Of a stretch of 64,000 bases of DNA, positions 1-8,568 are shown in pieces. The position numbers and the translations under genes are program-made. The notes under the pieces were generated by a model, which made no database searches, had not been told where the DNA came from, and was given only the letters and a program-made list of their open reading frames with translations. Numbering within the stretch: position 1 is the first letter of the stretch; each line of letters opens with the position of its first letter. Source of the stretch: Beijerinckiaceae bacterium (GTDB lineage: Bacteria; Pseudomonadota; Alphaproteobacteria; Rhizobiales; Beijerinckiaceae); NCBI GenBank assembly GCA_947452455.1, contig CANGBX010000006.1, positions 124,001 to 188,000 of the forward strand, written 5' to 3'.

Positions 1-74
1 ATTTCGGCAGCATGGCGCATGGTGGCCCAGTCAGACTGGCTGCCCATGATGATGGCGACAGGGATGCGGGCCAT
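1..74 (-). CDS. purE: PurE, N5-carboxyaminoimidazole ribonucleotide mutase (partial, N-terminus only)
   Basis: Only the first 24 codons lie in the window; the rest runs off the left edge. The reading frame starts with Met-Ala-Arg-Ile-Pro-Val-Ala and quickly reaches MGSQSDW, the GSxSD phosphate-binding motif of class I PurE. This enzyme moves the carboxylate of N5-CAIR to C4 in de novo purine synthesis, in the cytoplasm. An AAGGAG sequence lies about 11 bases before the ATG. A DUF465 gene precedes it on the same strand with an 82-base gap. purK would be expected next, outside the window. The call rests on a short N-terminus but the motif is characteristic. Confidence 0.85.
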   Translation of the reverse strand, partial: MARIPVAIIMGSQSDWATMRHAAE

Positions 75-156
75 GGGTCAAGGCTCCTTAAGAAAGAAGC
101 GGCCTGAGATAGACGAAGGCGGCCTCAAGGGCAAGCTGGGGGGCGCAGGCCCCCTC

Positions 157-375
157 TCAGGCGATAATATCGGGGGTGAGCTGGTCTTCGAGGAAGGACA
201 GGCGGTCGCGCAGGTAGAGTTTGCGCTTTTTCAGCCTTTGGATTTGCAGCTGGTCGCCCTTGCCCACCAATTCCAGCGCGTCAATGGCGGCATCCAGATC
301 GCGGTGTTCTTCCCGCAGGCGCAGCGCCTCTGCCTCGAAAGCCACCCGCTCTTCTTCACTCAACTTTTCGGCCAT
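157..375 (-). CDS. DUF465 (YdcH-like) small coiled-coil protein, upstream of purE
   Basis: A 72-residue, charged, helical protein of the DUF465/YdcH family, recognised by its heptad-like pattern of Leu and charged residues and by the segment LKKRKLYLRDRL, which matches the conserved KKxKLxLKD core of the family. The molecular role of these proteins is unknown. It lies upstream of purE on the same strand, so the two may be co-transcribed. A second DUF465 gene of the same fold lies about 300 bases away in divergent orientation. The two share the core but little else, so they are not a recent duplication. Confidence 0.8.
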   Translation of the reverse strand: MAEKLSEEERVAFEAEALRLREEHRDLDAAIDALELVGKGDQLQIQRLKKRKLYLRDRLSFLEDQLTPDIIA

Positions 376-675
376 GCGCCAATACTTTCAGGCAAAACTT
401 TGAAACTCAATTTGTTGTCAGCTGCTCTGTGCTGCAGCGCCATAATGTGCGCGTCTCACTTGTAAATGCAAGCTGCTCGAAAAGGAGTGCATTTCTGTTT
501 CTGATACACAGGGCCTCACGCAGCGTCGCGCGTTGAGACAAGGCTGCGTGATCTAAAGGCTTCACCACTTGTTATGCATTTTCTCAAGCCGAGTAGATTC
601 TTTCCGCTTGCAACTGTTTGGTTTCATGCCAGACTTGAACATGTCGACAGCAATCTTGTGAGAAGGATTTGCCTT
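376..675. other. 300-base gene-free divergent region between two DUF465 genes
   Basis: No convincing open frame or RNA gene is visible. The stretch holds an 8-bp inverted repeat, CACGCAGC at 517-524 and GCTGCGTG at 543-550, with an 18-base loop. There is no T-run after it, so it does not look like an intrinsic terminator. The region must carry the promoters of the two flanking divergent genes, but I could not pick a clear -35/-10 pair by eye. Confidence 0.5.
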
Positions 676-864
676 ATGTCGTTGCATAATCATCTCGTTG
701 AATTGGAGCGCCGCCACAAGGCGCTTGAAAAGCAGCTCGAAGACGCGAAGCATCATCCCGCCACTGACGATCTTCAACTCTTGGAATTGAAGCGAAAAAA
801 GCTGGCTTTGCGTGACGAGATTGAAAAGCTGCGTGTGAAAGACAATCACACAACACTGCATTAA
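676..864 (+). CDS. DUF465 (YdcH-like) small coiled-coil protein
   Basis: A 62-residue protein starting MSLHNHLVELERRH, with the family core LKRKKLALRDEI near residues 41-52. Start chosen at the ATG at 676 because AAGGA lies about 9 bases upstream; the frame is open for another 34 codons upstream but without a ribosome site. Function is unknown for the family; members are short alpha-helical hairpins. Divergent from the other DUF465 gene and convergent with the TauE/SafE gene that follows. Confidence 0.8.
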   Translation: MSLHNHLVELERRHKALEKQLEDAKHHPATDDLQLLELKRKKLALRDEIEKLRVKDNHTTLH

Positions 865-946
865 AGCAGCGTTTCTCGGCACAAATGGAATTGTCAGAGA
901 TGTAAAGGCGCGAGCTCTGTTTTCGCTCGCGTCTCTTCGCGCTGCT

Positions 947-1729
947 TTAAATCCATCCCATATCGCGCGCGCCATCCCAGATCAGTTTCAATCCGAGAAT
1001 GAATGTAGTTGTGGTGACGATGCCGTAGAAGCGGCTCGCTTCCATGCGCTTGACAAGCCATACGCCCAAAAATGTCGCCGCCACGGCGACAGGCAAAAGC
1101 GTGGCTGAAATCATCAAATTGCTTTGCGAGACTTGGCCCAGCAAAACGAACAAAGCGAATTTGATCCAGTTGATGCAGATGAAGAGAAAAGTCGATGTGC
1201 CGGCATAGACAATCGGCGGCAGGCGCAGCGGCACTGTATAGGCCTGAAAGGGCACGCCGCCCGTATTGGCGATGAAAGATGTGAAGCCTGACAACAGCCC
1301 CCAGAAAACAGCTGGTCCGAAACGCGGCTGTTTGGGTGGCTCGTCTTTGGCGGGCGGCTTGCGCAGCCAATGCAGGATCACAAAGGCGGTCGCGATCACC
1401 CCGACCATCAGCTCGACCATCGCATTGGACACATAGCTTGCCAGCAGCGCTCCGGTGAGCAGCCCGCCAATTGTGCCGGGCAAATACATGGCGAGAATTC
1501 TGCGGTCCCATGTGCGCCGATAGGCCCAGAGCGAGACGAAATCCTGCACCATCAGAATGGGCATGATGATAGCAGCGCCCTGAAGTGGCGGCACGACGAG
1601 CGCCATCAGCGGCAGGGTGACCATGCCCAGACCCGAAAACCCGCCCTTGGCGAGGCCGAGCAACAAAACGGCGGGAATCGCCGCGAGGTAAAAGGTCACG
1701 TCCATCATTGAGCTCAAGCTTTCACCCAT
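947..1729 (-). CDS. TauE/SafE family sulfite exporter-like membrane protein
   Basis: 260 residues with about eight hydrophobic segments arranged as two halves of four, the layout of TauE/SafE (DUF81) transporters. Each half begins with a glycine-rich membrane segment: LLLGLAKGGFSGLG near residue 19 and a second block near residue 143 containing SGFTSFIANTGG. Family members are proposed to export sulfite or sulfonate-derived anions across the inner membrane; the substrate here cannot be read from sequence. No sulfur-metabolism gene is nearby. The gene is transcribed away from prpE and converges on the DUF465 gene. A second TauE/SafE protein lies at about 37.1 kb. Confidence 0.85.
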   Translation of the reverse strand: MGESLSSMMDVTFYLAAIPAVLLLGLAKGGFSGLGMVTLPLMALVVPPLQGAAIIMPILMVQDFVSLWAYRRTWDRRILAMYLPGTIGGLLTGALLASYVSNAMVELMVGVIATAFVILHWLRKPPAKDEPPKQPRFGPAVFWGLLSGFTSFIANTGGVPFQAYTVPLRLPPIVYAGTSTFLFICINWIKFALFVLLGQVSQSNLMISATLLPVAVAATFLGVWLVKRMEASRFYGIVTTTTFILGLKLIWDGARDMGWI

Positions 1730-1850
1730 CTTGGCCCTTTTGGCTAGGCCTAAGAGCCAATCCGGCGGGCGTTGCTTTGGCGGTCCCTGAGCGCAACAAA
1801 GGCGGCAGTTGAGGGCGCGCGCCCGTGAGGAAGCCCTGTAGGAGGGAGTG

Positions 1851-3749
1851 ATGAGTTCATACGCCGAAGTCTATGCCGCTTGGCAGAAAGACCCGGAGGC
1901 CTTTTGGGCGCAAGCCGCCAAGGCCGTGGACTGGATCGAGGCGCCCAAGAAAATCTTCGATGCCACACAAGGCCCTTATGGGCGCTGGTTTCCAGATGCG
2001 ACCTGCAACACCTGCTACAATCTTCTCGACCGCCATGTGAAGAATGGCCGCGCCGATCAGACCGCGATCATCTACGATTCCCCCGTCGCCAACACCAAGC
2101 GCAAGCTCACTTATGCGCAAGTGCTCGATGAGGTGAGCGCGCTTGCTGCTGTCCTGCAGGATTTCGGCGTGCAAAAGGGTGATCGCGTCATCGTCTATAT
2201 GCCGATGATACCCGAAGCTTTGATCGGCATGTATGCCTGCGCGCGCATTGGTGCGGTTCATTCCGTTGTCTTTGGCGGTTTTGCGGCAAAAGAACTCGCG
2301 ACACGCATTGATGATGCCAAGCCCAAACTCGTGCTCACCACATCATGCGGCATCGAGCCGGGTCGTGTGGTCGCCTACAAGCCGCTGCTTGATGAAGCGA
2401 TCCGTCTGTCATCATCGAAGCCTGAGAGCGTTATCTTATTCGCGCGCGAACAGGCGAAGGCGGAAATGATTGCAGGCCGCGATCATGATTGGACGAGCCT
2501 TGTTGATGCGGCGAAAAAAGCTGGCAAGCGCGCGGATTGTGTGCCGGTGAAAGCCACCGACCCGCTGTATATTCTCTACACATCGGGCACAACGGGGATT
2601 CCCAAAGGTGTGGTGCGTGACAATGGGGGCCATATGGTTGCCCTCACCTGGACGATGAAAAATCTCTATGGCATCGAGCCCGGAGAAGTCTTCTGGTCAG
2701 CCTCCGATGTCGGCTGGGTCGTGGGTCATTCCTACATTGTCTATGGTCCGCTGCTCTATGGCGCAACGACCATCGTCTATGAAGGCAAGCCGATTGGCAC
2801 GCCTGATGCGGGCGCGTTCTGGCGCGTGGTTGAGGAATATAAAGCCGTCGCGCTCTTCACAGCGCCCACCGCTTTCCGCGCGATCCGCAAAGAAGATCCG
2901 GATGCGACTTTCTTGAAAAAATATTCGACCAAGAGCTTGCGCACTTTGTTTCTCGCAGGCGAGCGCGCCGATCCCGATACGGTGGCTTGGGCTGAAACGG
3001 TGCTCGGTGTTCCGGTTGTTGATCATTGGTGGCAGACCGAAACCGGCTGGGGCATTGTCGGCAATCCGGTTGGTCTTGGTCTTTTGCCGATCAAACATGG
3101 CTCGCCCACTGTGCCGATGCCGGGCTATGACGTGCAGATTGTTGATGAAGCGGCAAAACCTGTCGCTAATGGCCAGATGGGTTCCATCGTCATTAAATTA
3201 CCGCTACCGCCCGGCTGTCTGCCGACGCTCTGGCAGAATGATGGCCGCATGAAAGAAAGCTATCTCGAAGAATTCCCCGGCTTCTACAAAACAGCCGATG
3301 CGGGTTTCAAAGATGAGGATGGTTATCTCTTCATCATGGGCCGCACCGATGACATCATCAATGTCGCGGGCCATCGTCTGTCGACGGGTGGGATGGAGGA
3401 GGTTCTGGCCTCTCATCCGGCCGTTGCCGAATGCGCGGTCATCGGCATCAAGGATGAGCTGAAGGGCGAGCAGCCTTGTGGCTTTGTGGTGCTGAAATCG
3501 GGCGTGACGAAATCACCGCTTGAGGTCGAGAAAGAAATTGTCGCGCTGGTGCGCGAGAAGATCGGGCCAGTCGCCGCGTTTAAGATTGCGATCACAGTGA
3601 ACCGTCTGCCCAAGACGAGGTCTGGTAAAATCTTGCGCGGCACGATGAAGAAGATCGCAGACGGCGATGCATGGACGCCCCCCGCCACCATCGATGATCC
3701 AGCCATTCTGGATGAAATCGCAGCGGCATTGGGTAGCAAAGGGATTTAG
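1851..3749 (+). CDS. prpE: Propionyl-CoA synthetase (PrpE-type acyl-CoA synthetase)
   Basis: 632 residues, the usual length of PrpE. Adenylation motifs are visible: YTSGTTGIPKG near residue 242 followed by VVRDNGGH, which is the PrpE variant (acetyl-CoA synthetases have a different sequence here); TETGWG near residue 399; GRTDDIINVAGHR near residue 501; and the C-terminal catalytic lysine in RSGKILRG near residue 592. It activates propionate (or acetate) with ATP and CoA in the cytoplasm. Start chosen at ATG 1851 because AGGAGG ends 5 bases before it; a GTG one codon earlier is too close. Its 3' end faces the fadD-like gene, with a palindromic repeat between them. Confidence 0.9.
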   Translation: MSSYAEVYAAWQKDPEAFWAQAAKAVDWIEAPKKIFDATQGPYGRWFPDATCNTCYNLLDRHVKNGRADQTAIIYDSPVANTKRKLTYAQVLDEVSALAAVLQDFGVQKGDRVIVYMPMIPEALIGMYACARIGAVHSVVFGGFAAKELATRIDDAKPKLVLTTSCGIEPGRVVAYKPLLDEAIRLSSSKPESVILFAREQAKAEMIAGRDHDWTSLVDAAKKAGKRADCVPVKATDPLYILYTSGTTGIPKGVVRDNGGHMVALTWTMKNLYGIEPGEVFWSASDVGWVVGHSYIVYGPLLYGATTIVYEGKPIGTPDAGAFWRVVEEYKAVALFTAPTAFRAIRKEDPDATFLKKYSTKSLRTLFLAGERADPDTVAWAETVLGVPVVDHWWQTETGWGIVGNPVGLGLLPIKHGSPTVPMPGYDVQIVDEAAKPVANGQMGSIVIKLPLPPGCLPTLWQNDGRMKESYLEEFPGFYKTADAGFKDEDGYLFIMGRTDDIINVAGHRLSTGGMEEVLASHPAVAECAVIGIKDELKGEQPCGFVVLKSGVTKSPLEVEKEIVALVREKIGPVAAFKIAITVNRLPKTRSGKILRGTMKKIADGDAWTPPATIDDPAILDEIAAALGSKGI

Positions 3750-3763
3750 CAGCGATCTAGCGC

Positions 3764-3850
3764 CGTCATTGCGAGGAGCCGAAGGCGACGCGGCAACCCA
3801 GAAGCCTCACGTGTGGCCTCTGGGTTGCTTCGCTCACGCTCGCAATGACG
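3764..3850. repeat. Dispersed palindromic repeat, copy 1
   Basis: Outer arms CGTCATTGCGAG and CTCGCAATGACG enclose inner arms around AACCCAGA and TCTGGGTT, with a short variable centre. It sits between the convergent 3' ends of prpE and the fadD-like gene. The inner arm carries C where most copies carry T, with the matching G in the opposite arm. Confidence 0.9.
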
Positions 3851-3864
3851 GCCCTTTGCGCCCC

Positions 3865-5559
3865 TTACCCCCGCATCACCTCATCGCGCAATTCGCGGCG
3901 CAGGATTTTTCCGACTGGCGTTTTAGGTAAGCTTGCGCGTGTCTCGATCTGGCGTGGCACTTTATAGCCCGTCAGTTTCTCGCGACACCAAACGCGCATT
4001 TCTTCTTCATCCATCGTGCTGCCATCGCGCGAGACGACGAATGCGCGCACCGCTTCACCCGAATGTTGATCGGGCACGCCAATCACTGCGGCTTCTGCAA
4101 CATTGGGATGCTGGGCCAGCACATCTTCCACTTCATTCGGATAGACGTTGAAGCCTGACACAAGGATCATATCCTTGATGCGGTCAACAATGCGCACAAG
4201 CCCGTCTTCTGCAATCACACCGATATCACCCGTGCGGAAGTAGCCATCGCTCGTAAAGCTCTTGGCGGTTTCGTCCGGCTGCTGCCAATAGCCCGCCATC
4301 ACTTGCGGGCCTTTGATGCAAATCTCGCCCGTCTCGCCAATGGCGACTTCTTCGCCCTTGTCATTGCGGATCGAAATATCGGTCGAAGAGACCGGATAGC
4401 CAACGCCACCTGTAAATTCTTCGATGTCGAGACGGTTGACGCAAGCCACAGGTGATGTTTCCGACAGGCCATAGCCTTCAATCAGCGGGCGCCCCGTGAC
4501 CTGTTTCCATTTCTTCGCAACGGCAGCTTGTGTCGCCATGCCGCCGGAAATGGCGAAGGCGAGCTGCGAGAAATCGACCTGTTTGAAATCATCGCGCGAG
4601 GCCAGCGCATTGGCGAGCGTATTGACGACGACAATCATCGTCATGCGCACTTTCTTGATCGTCTTCACAAAGGCCGGAAAATCGCGCGGATTGGGGATGA
4701 GTATCTGGCAGCCGCCGAGCTTTGCTACAAAGAGGCAGCAGGCTGTGAGGGCCAGAATGTGATAAAGCGGCAGCGCCGTCACCATCACATGGTCATCGCG
4801 CTCGCCGGCAAAAGAGCGCAGCCACGCCTGACATTGGTTGACGTTGGCAATAATATTGCGGTGAAGCAGGATCGCGCCTTTCGCGCGCCCCGTCGTGCCG
4901 CCCGTATATTGCAGAAAGGCCATATCATCGGGGCCGATTTCAACAGGCGTGAATTTTCCCTGCTGCGCAAAGAACAAAAAGTTCGACAGCGGCAAAGTCG
5001 CAGGAAGCTTGTAGGGCTTCACATTGCCCTTGATGTAGCGCGAGACAAAATTGACAATGGAGCCTTTGAAACCGATGAGATCACCCGGCTTCACAATAAT
5101 CGCCATTTCGGCGATCAGCTCTTCGAGCGCTTCTTGAACGGTATGCGCAAAATTTTCGAGCACGAAGAGCACACGTGCGCCGGAATCATTCACCTGATGG
5201 GTGAGCTCGCGCGCCGTATAAAGCGGGTTGATATTGACCACGACATAGCCGCCGAGCAAGGCGCCGAACATGATCGCCGGATAGGCCATGACATTGGGCA
5301 TCATAATCGCGACGCGATCACCCTTTTGCAGACCCAGACGTTGCAGGCCGATAGCTACTTCTTCTGCGCGTTTGACCAATTCACCATAGGTCAGGCGCAC
5401 ACCGAAACTTTCCGCCGCGGGACGATCGGCAAAGGCGGTCGCCGCATGGCGGATGATATCGGCGATGGTTTCGCGCGAGTGCTCGTCGATTTTCTCCGGC
5501 ACACCTGCAGGATAATTGGCAAGCCACGGGCGGCGCGTGTCCGCTTGGTTGTTCAGCAT
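3865..5559 (-). CDS. Long-chain fatty acid-CoA ligase (FadD-like)
   Basis: 564 residues, a full-length class I adenylate-forming enzyme. The P-loop motif QYTGGTTGRAKGA is near residue 216, GYGLSETSP near 362, TGDIG near 436 and the C-terminal lysine in KTPVGKILRREL near 545. It would convert fatty acids to acyl-CoA for beta-oxidation or phospholipid synthesis at the inner face of the membrane. Start supported by a GGGGGA sequence about 5 bases upstream. No other beta-oxidation gene is adjacent, so chain-length preference is not deducible; fadD itself is a reasonable but not certain symbol. Confidence 0.85.
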   Translation of the reverse strand: MLNNQADTRRPWLANYPAGVPEKIDEHSRETIADIIRHAATAFADRPAAESFGVRLTYGELVKRAEEVAIGLQRLGLQKGDRVAIMMPNVMAYPAIMFGALLGGYVVVNINPLYTARELTHQVNDSGARVLFVLENFAHTVQEALEELIAEMAIIVKPGDLIGFKGSIVNFVSRYIKGNVKPYKLPATLPLSNFLFFAQQGKFTPVEIGPDDMAFLQYTGGTTGRAKGAILLHRNIIANVNQCQAWLRSFAGERDDHVMVTALPLYHILALTACCLFVAKLGGCQILIPNPRDFPAFVKTIKKVRMTMIVVVNTLANALASRDDFKQVDFSQLAFAISGGMATQAAVAKKWKQVTGRPLIEGYGLSETSPVACVNRLDIEEFTGGVGYPVSSTDISIRNDKGEEVAIGETGEICIKGPQVMAGYWQQPDETAKSFTSDGYFRTGDIGVIAEDGLVRIVDRIKDMILVSGFNVYPNEVEDVLAQHPNVAEAAVIGVPDQHSGEAVRAFVVSRDGSTMDEEEMRVWCREKLTGYKVPRQIETRASLPKTPVGKILRRELRDEVMRG

Positions 5560-5627
5560 TTCATCCCCCGGTGTGCGGGGCTTTTCTTGGGAGCGCCCGC
5601 TTCATCATGCGGGCAGCATTGCATTGA

Positions 5628-5658
5628 AAAGGCGCGGTCCGCAATTGGCCGCGCCTTT
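5628..5658 (-). terminator. Intrinsic terminator after the DUF1013 gene
   Basis: AAAGGCGCGG at 5628-5637 pairs perfectly with CCGCGCCTTT at 5649-5658. Read on the minus strand the stem is followed by TTTTC, so it ends the DUF1013 transcript. A second GC hairpin, GCCCGC/GCGGGC at 5594-5613, follows. Confidence 0.7.
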
Positions 5659-5690
5659 GAATCAAGTCACAAGAATTTGGTTCGCAGAGC

Positions 5691-6407
5691 TCAGTCGTCG
5701 CCGTGCTTCAGCGCATTGAGCTTGCCGAAGACCGCATCGAGATCGAGATCTTCTTCCTGCTCGCGGCGCGGTGCGGGCTGGGCTGTGCCGAACACGTCTT
5801 CCTGCGTGGCAGGCTGGCGCGGTGCGGTGGTGATTTCAGCCGGAACGAGTGTTGCACCATGATCTTCCACTTGCGCGGGACGATCTTTGGAAGCGCGATT
5901 CACTTCGAGATCGAGATCGAGCTGCGAGCACAGGCCCAAAGTGACGGGATCGAGCGGCGTCAGCGCGGCTGAATTCCAATGCGTGCGGTCGCGGATCTGC
6001 TGCAGGGTCGACTTGGTCGTGCCCGCAAGGCGCATGATCTGCGCGTCTTTCAATTCGGGATGGTTGCGCACCAGCCAGAGGATCGCATTGGGGCGATCCT
6101 GACGGCGCGACAGCGGCGTGTAGCGGGGGCCGCGCGCCTTTTTGACTTCCGGCAGAACCACCTTCGATTTTGCCAGCGTCAGTTGATACTCCTGATCAGC
6201 TTCACCTTTTGCGATTTCTTCGCGGGTCAGCTGGCCCGAGGTGATCGGGTCATGGCCTTTGATGCCGGCGGCCACTTCACCATCGGCAATGCCCTTCACC
6301 TCGAGCGGGTGGAGTTTGCAGAAATCGGCGATCTGGTCGAAGGACAGAGCGGTATTATCGACGAGCCACACAGCCGTGGCCTTGGGCATCAGGGGCGCGT
6401 TGCTCAT
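5691..6407 (-). CDS. DUF1013 family protein, probable alphaproteobacterial cell-cycle transcription regulator
   Basis: 238 residues from MSNAPLMPKATAVW. The protein matches the DUF1013 family, conserved across alphaproteobacteria: an N-terminal segment with LSFDQIADFCKLHPLEVKGIADG resembling a helix-turn-helix (residues about 19-41) and a second one near residue 100-135 with RNHPELKDAQIMRLAGTTK. The C-terminus is acidic (EQEEDLDLD). From memory, the Caulobacter member has been named TrcR and linked to RNA polymerase at cell-cycle promoters; that name needs checking. The start was set here because an in-frame upstream extension of 42 codons is Cys/Pro-rich and not family-like. Monocistronic, with its own terminator. 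Confidence 0.75.
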   Translation of the reverse strand: MSNAPLMPKATAVWLVDNTALSFDQIADFCKLHPLEVKGIADGEVAAGIKGHDPITSGQLTREEIAKGEADQEYQLTLAKSKVVLPEVKKARGPRYTPLSRRQDRPNAILWLVRNHPELKDAQIMRLAGTTKSTLQQIRDRTHWNSAALTPLDPVTLGLCSQLDLDLEVNRASKDRPAQVEDHGATLVPAEITTAPRQPATQEDVFGTAQPAPRREQEEDLDLDAVFGKLNALKHGDD

Positions 6408-6559
6408 TGCTGAGACTCCAAGCGAATAAGGGACGAGCGCCGCCGGGCTCCGGCCCGGCCGAGGGCAAGCCTCAAAACACATCATCCATGACGGGGATGG
6501 GCAGAATATAGGCTGGGCGGGGTCGAAAGGCAATGCCGCAGGCGGGAGCGGGGCGCCCC

Positions 6560-7558
6560 TTAGAGCGTCAAAACGATCTTTCCGACATGGGTCGAGGCTT
6601 CCATATGGGCATGGGCCTTGGCCGCCTGCTCAAGCGGATAGGTGGCATCAATCATCGGACGGAAGGCGCCCTTGTCCAGAAGCGGCCAGACCTTCTGCTC
6701 AAGCTCGCGGGCAATGATCGCCTTTTGCTCTGGTGTGCGCGTGCGCAGCGTCGAGCCCGTATGGGTCAGGCGTTTGGCGCTGATGGCGCGCATGTCGAGC
6801 TTGTCGATTTTATAGCCCTGCATGAATGCAATCTGGACAATGCGCCCCTCAACCGCGGCCGCCTCATAATTGCGCTGCACGTAAGAGCCGCCGACCATGT
6901 CGAGAATGACATCGGCGCCTTTGCCGCCGGTGATTGTTTTCACCTCTTGGACGAAGTCTTGTGTTTTGTAATTGATGGCGTGATCCGCGCCGAGTTTCAC
7001 GCAGGCCGCGCATTTCTCATCCGTGCCGGCGGTGATGATGACTTTTGCACCAAAGGCTTTGGCAAGCATGATCGCGGTGGTGCCAATGCCCGATGAGCCG
7101 CCGTGAACAAGAAGCGTTTCGCCCTCGGCAAGATGTCCGCGCTGGAACACATTGGTCCAGACGGTGAAGAAAGTTTCGGGCAGGGCAGCAGCTTCCGTGA
7201 AAGAAAAGCCCTGTGGCACAGGCAAAGTATTGCTTTCATGCGCAAGGCAGAAGGAGGCATAGCCGCCGCCGGGCACCAGCGCGCAGACTTTGTCGCCGAC
7301 CTTCCAGCGCGTGACTTTGTGCCCGCATGCAATGATGACGCCTGCCACTTCAAGGCCGGGCACATCTTGTGGCGCACCGGGCGGCGGGGGATATTTGCCT
7401 TGGCGCTGCGACACGTCGGGGCGGTTCACGCCGGCTGCTTTCACATCAATCAGCACGTCATGATCGCCCGGCATGATGATCGGTCGCTCTTGTGGCTGCA
7501 TCACCTCGGGTGCGCCGAAACTGGTGATGACAATGGCAGTCATGTTTTGCGGCAGCAT
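6560..7558 (-). CDS. NAD(P)H quinone oxidoreductase, zinc-free medium-chain dehydrogenase family
   Basis: 332 residues. The N-terminal GroES-like domain begins MTAIVITSFGAPEVMQ and is followed by the Rossmann domain with HGGSSGIGTTAIMLAKAFGA near residue 153. The zinc ligands of alcohol dehydrogenases are absent, and the GGSSGIGT signature is that of the quinone oxidoreductase/PIG3 branch. It would reduce quinones or enones with NADPH in the cytoplasm; the natural substrate is unknown. The start at 7558 has GGAG 7 bases upstream; a second ATG five codons later has none. Divergent from the DUF1192 gene. Confidence 0.85.
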   Translation of the reverse strand: MLPQNMTAIVITSFGAPEVMQPQERPIIMPGDHDVLIDVKAAGVNRPDVSQRQGKYPPPPGAPQDVPGLEVAGVIIACGHKVTRWKVGDKVCALVPGGGYASFCLAHESNTLPVPQGFSFTEAAALPETFFTVWTNVFQRGHLAEGETLLVHGGSSGIGTTAIMLAKAFGAKVIITAGTDEKCAACVKLGADHAINYKTQDFVQEVKTITGGKGADVILDMVGGSYVQRNYEAAAVEGRIVQIAFMQGYKIDKLDMRAISAKRLTHTGSTLRTRTPEQKAIIARELEQKVWPLLDKGAFRPMIDATYPLEQAAKAHAHMEASTHVGKIVLTL

Positions 7559-7653
7559 GCTGGGCTCCGATCAGGTTTTCGTCTTGGCTCTTTTTCTATC
7601 ATAGAACTGCGGCCTATAATCAGGCCGTGTGATGGCGAAGAGGGAGTGCGCAT

Positions 7654-7860
7654 ATGGCCCGCGAAGATGATGATCCGTTTGGCGTGCCGCGTCCGAAGAA
7701 ACCCGCCACCCATGAGATCGGCCAGCTGCTCGATACGCTCTCGGTCGATGAATTGGACGAGCGCATGGCGCTTTTGAAGGCCGAGATCGCCCGTCTCGAA
7801 GAGGCCAGGGTCGCCAAACAGGCTTCAAAACTTGCCGCGGATGCGTTCTTCAAGTCCTGA
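7654..7860 (+). CDS. DUF1192 family small protein
   Basis: 68 residues beginning MAREDDDPFGVPRPKK, the acidic N-terminal signature of DUF1192, followed by a predicted helical segment LSVDELDERMALLKAEIARLEEAR (residues about 29-52) with coiled-coil character. Function unknown; the family is restricted largely to alphaproteobacteria. It sits just upstream of rcdA, as is common in Rhizobiales. Confidence 0.8.
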   Translation: MAREDDDPFGVPRPKKPATHEIGQLLDTLSVDELDERMALLKAEIARLEEARVAKQASKLAADAFFKS

Positions 7861-7904
7861 TTTGCCCTAAAGGCATGGGAATAAAGGCTTTCTGCTTTTG
7901 CGGC

Positions 7905-7916
7905 ATTAACGTTAAT
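7905..7916. promoter_or_regulatory. 12-bp palindrome ATTAACGTTAAT upstream of rcdA
   Basis: A perfect AT-rich palindrome 60 bases before the rcdA start. It contains two overlapping TTAAC half-sites of the kind bound by CtrA, but not the standard TTAA-N7-TTAA spacing. Assignment to any regulator is inference. Confidence 0.35.
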
Positions 7917-7976
7917 CTGAGCTTACTCTGCGCGCCTCCGGCTTTTTCCCTAAACTGATAGGGCTGGAGAATGTTC

Positions 7977-8507
7977 ATGCAACGCAACGCCCCGACTGCC
8001 GCCCGCAATACCGTATCCTTCGCCCATCATCTGGCCTCGTCAGAGGCCTTTAAGTCCCTGTTTTCTGAAGGGATGATGCTGGTTGAGGAGGCCGCCGCCT
8101 ATCTGGATGGTCCCGGCCGTCAGGAATCACGTGTCCTGCCCCGCTATGATGCGCTGGCCTATGCCTCTGAAAGCATGCGGCTGACCACCCGCTTGATGCA
8201 AATGGCCTCCTGGCTGCTTCTTCAGCGCGCGGTCAATGAGGGCGATCTCACCCCCCATCAGGCCCGCACGGACAAGCACCGGGTCAATCTGACCCGTCAG
8301 GGGCTCGCAACCCCGCCAGAAGCTTTCGCGCGTCTTCCCGACCGTTTGCAGGAGCTGGCGCTGGCCTCGCACCGTTTGCAGGGCCGCATTATCCATCTCG
8401 ATAACCAGCTTTATGCTCAGGATGTGGAGCCGGCAGCGCCGGGTGCGCCGAATATCCACCATCAGCTGGCGAGCCTTCAGGCCGCCTTTGGTGCCCGCAG
8501 CGCCTAA
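7977..8507 (+). CDS. rcdA: RcdA-like regulator of CtrA degradation (DUF1465)
   Basis: 176 residues, almost wholly alpha-helical, matching DUF1465, the family of Caulobacter RcdA. Recognisable blocks are FAHHLASSEAFKSLF near residue 15, LPRYDALAYASESMRLTTRLMQMASWLL in the middle (about 50-77) and RLPDRLQELALASHRL near 121. In Caulobacter RcdA is an adaptor delivering CtrA to the ClpXP protease during the cell cycle; whether this orthologue does so here is inference. The ATG at 7977 was preferred to the one at 7971 because GGAG is 7 bases from the former and only 1 from the latter. Confidence 0.78.
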   Translation: MQRNAPTAARNTVSFAHHLASSEAFKSLFSEGMMLVEEAAAYLDGPGRQESRVLPRYDALAYASESMRLTTRLMQMASWLLLQRAVNEGDLTPHQARTDKHRVNLTRQGLATPPEAFARLPDRLQELALASHRLQGRIIHLDNQLYAQDVEPAAPGAPNIHHQLASLQAAFGARSA

Positions 8508-8512
8508 AACAC

Positions 8513-8540
8513 AAAAAACCCCGGCATTGCCGAGGTTTTT
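8513..8540. terminator. Bidirectional intrinsic terminator between rcdA and rpmE
   Basis: AACCCCGGC and GCCGAGGTT form a stem with one mismatch around ATT, flanked by an A-run on the left and TTTTT on the right, so it can serve both convergent genes. Confidence 0.7.
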
Positions 8541-8568
8541 CGTAAATTCGTGCGCTTGAAGAAGAAGC

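Noticed and set aside
1848-1850. GTG start codon for prpE
   Set aside because: Only 2 bases from AGGAGG; the ATG one codon later has proper spacing.
4528-5862. A 444-codon open frame on the plus strand
   Set aside because: It lies antisense to most of the fadD-like gene and the end of the DUF1013 gene, has no family features, and arises from the codon bias of the real genes.
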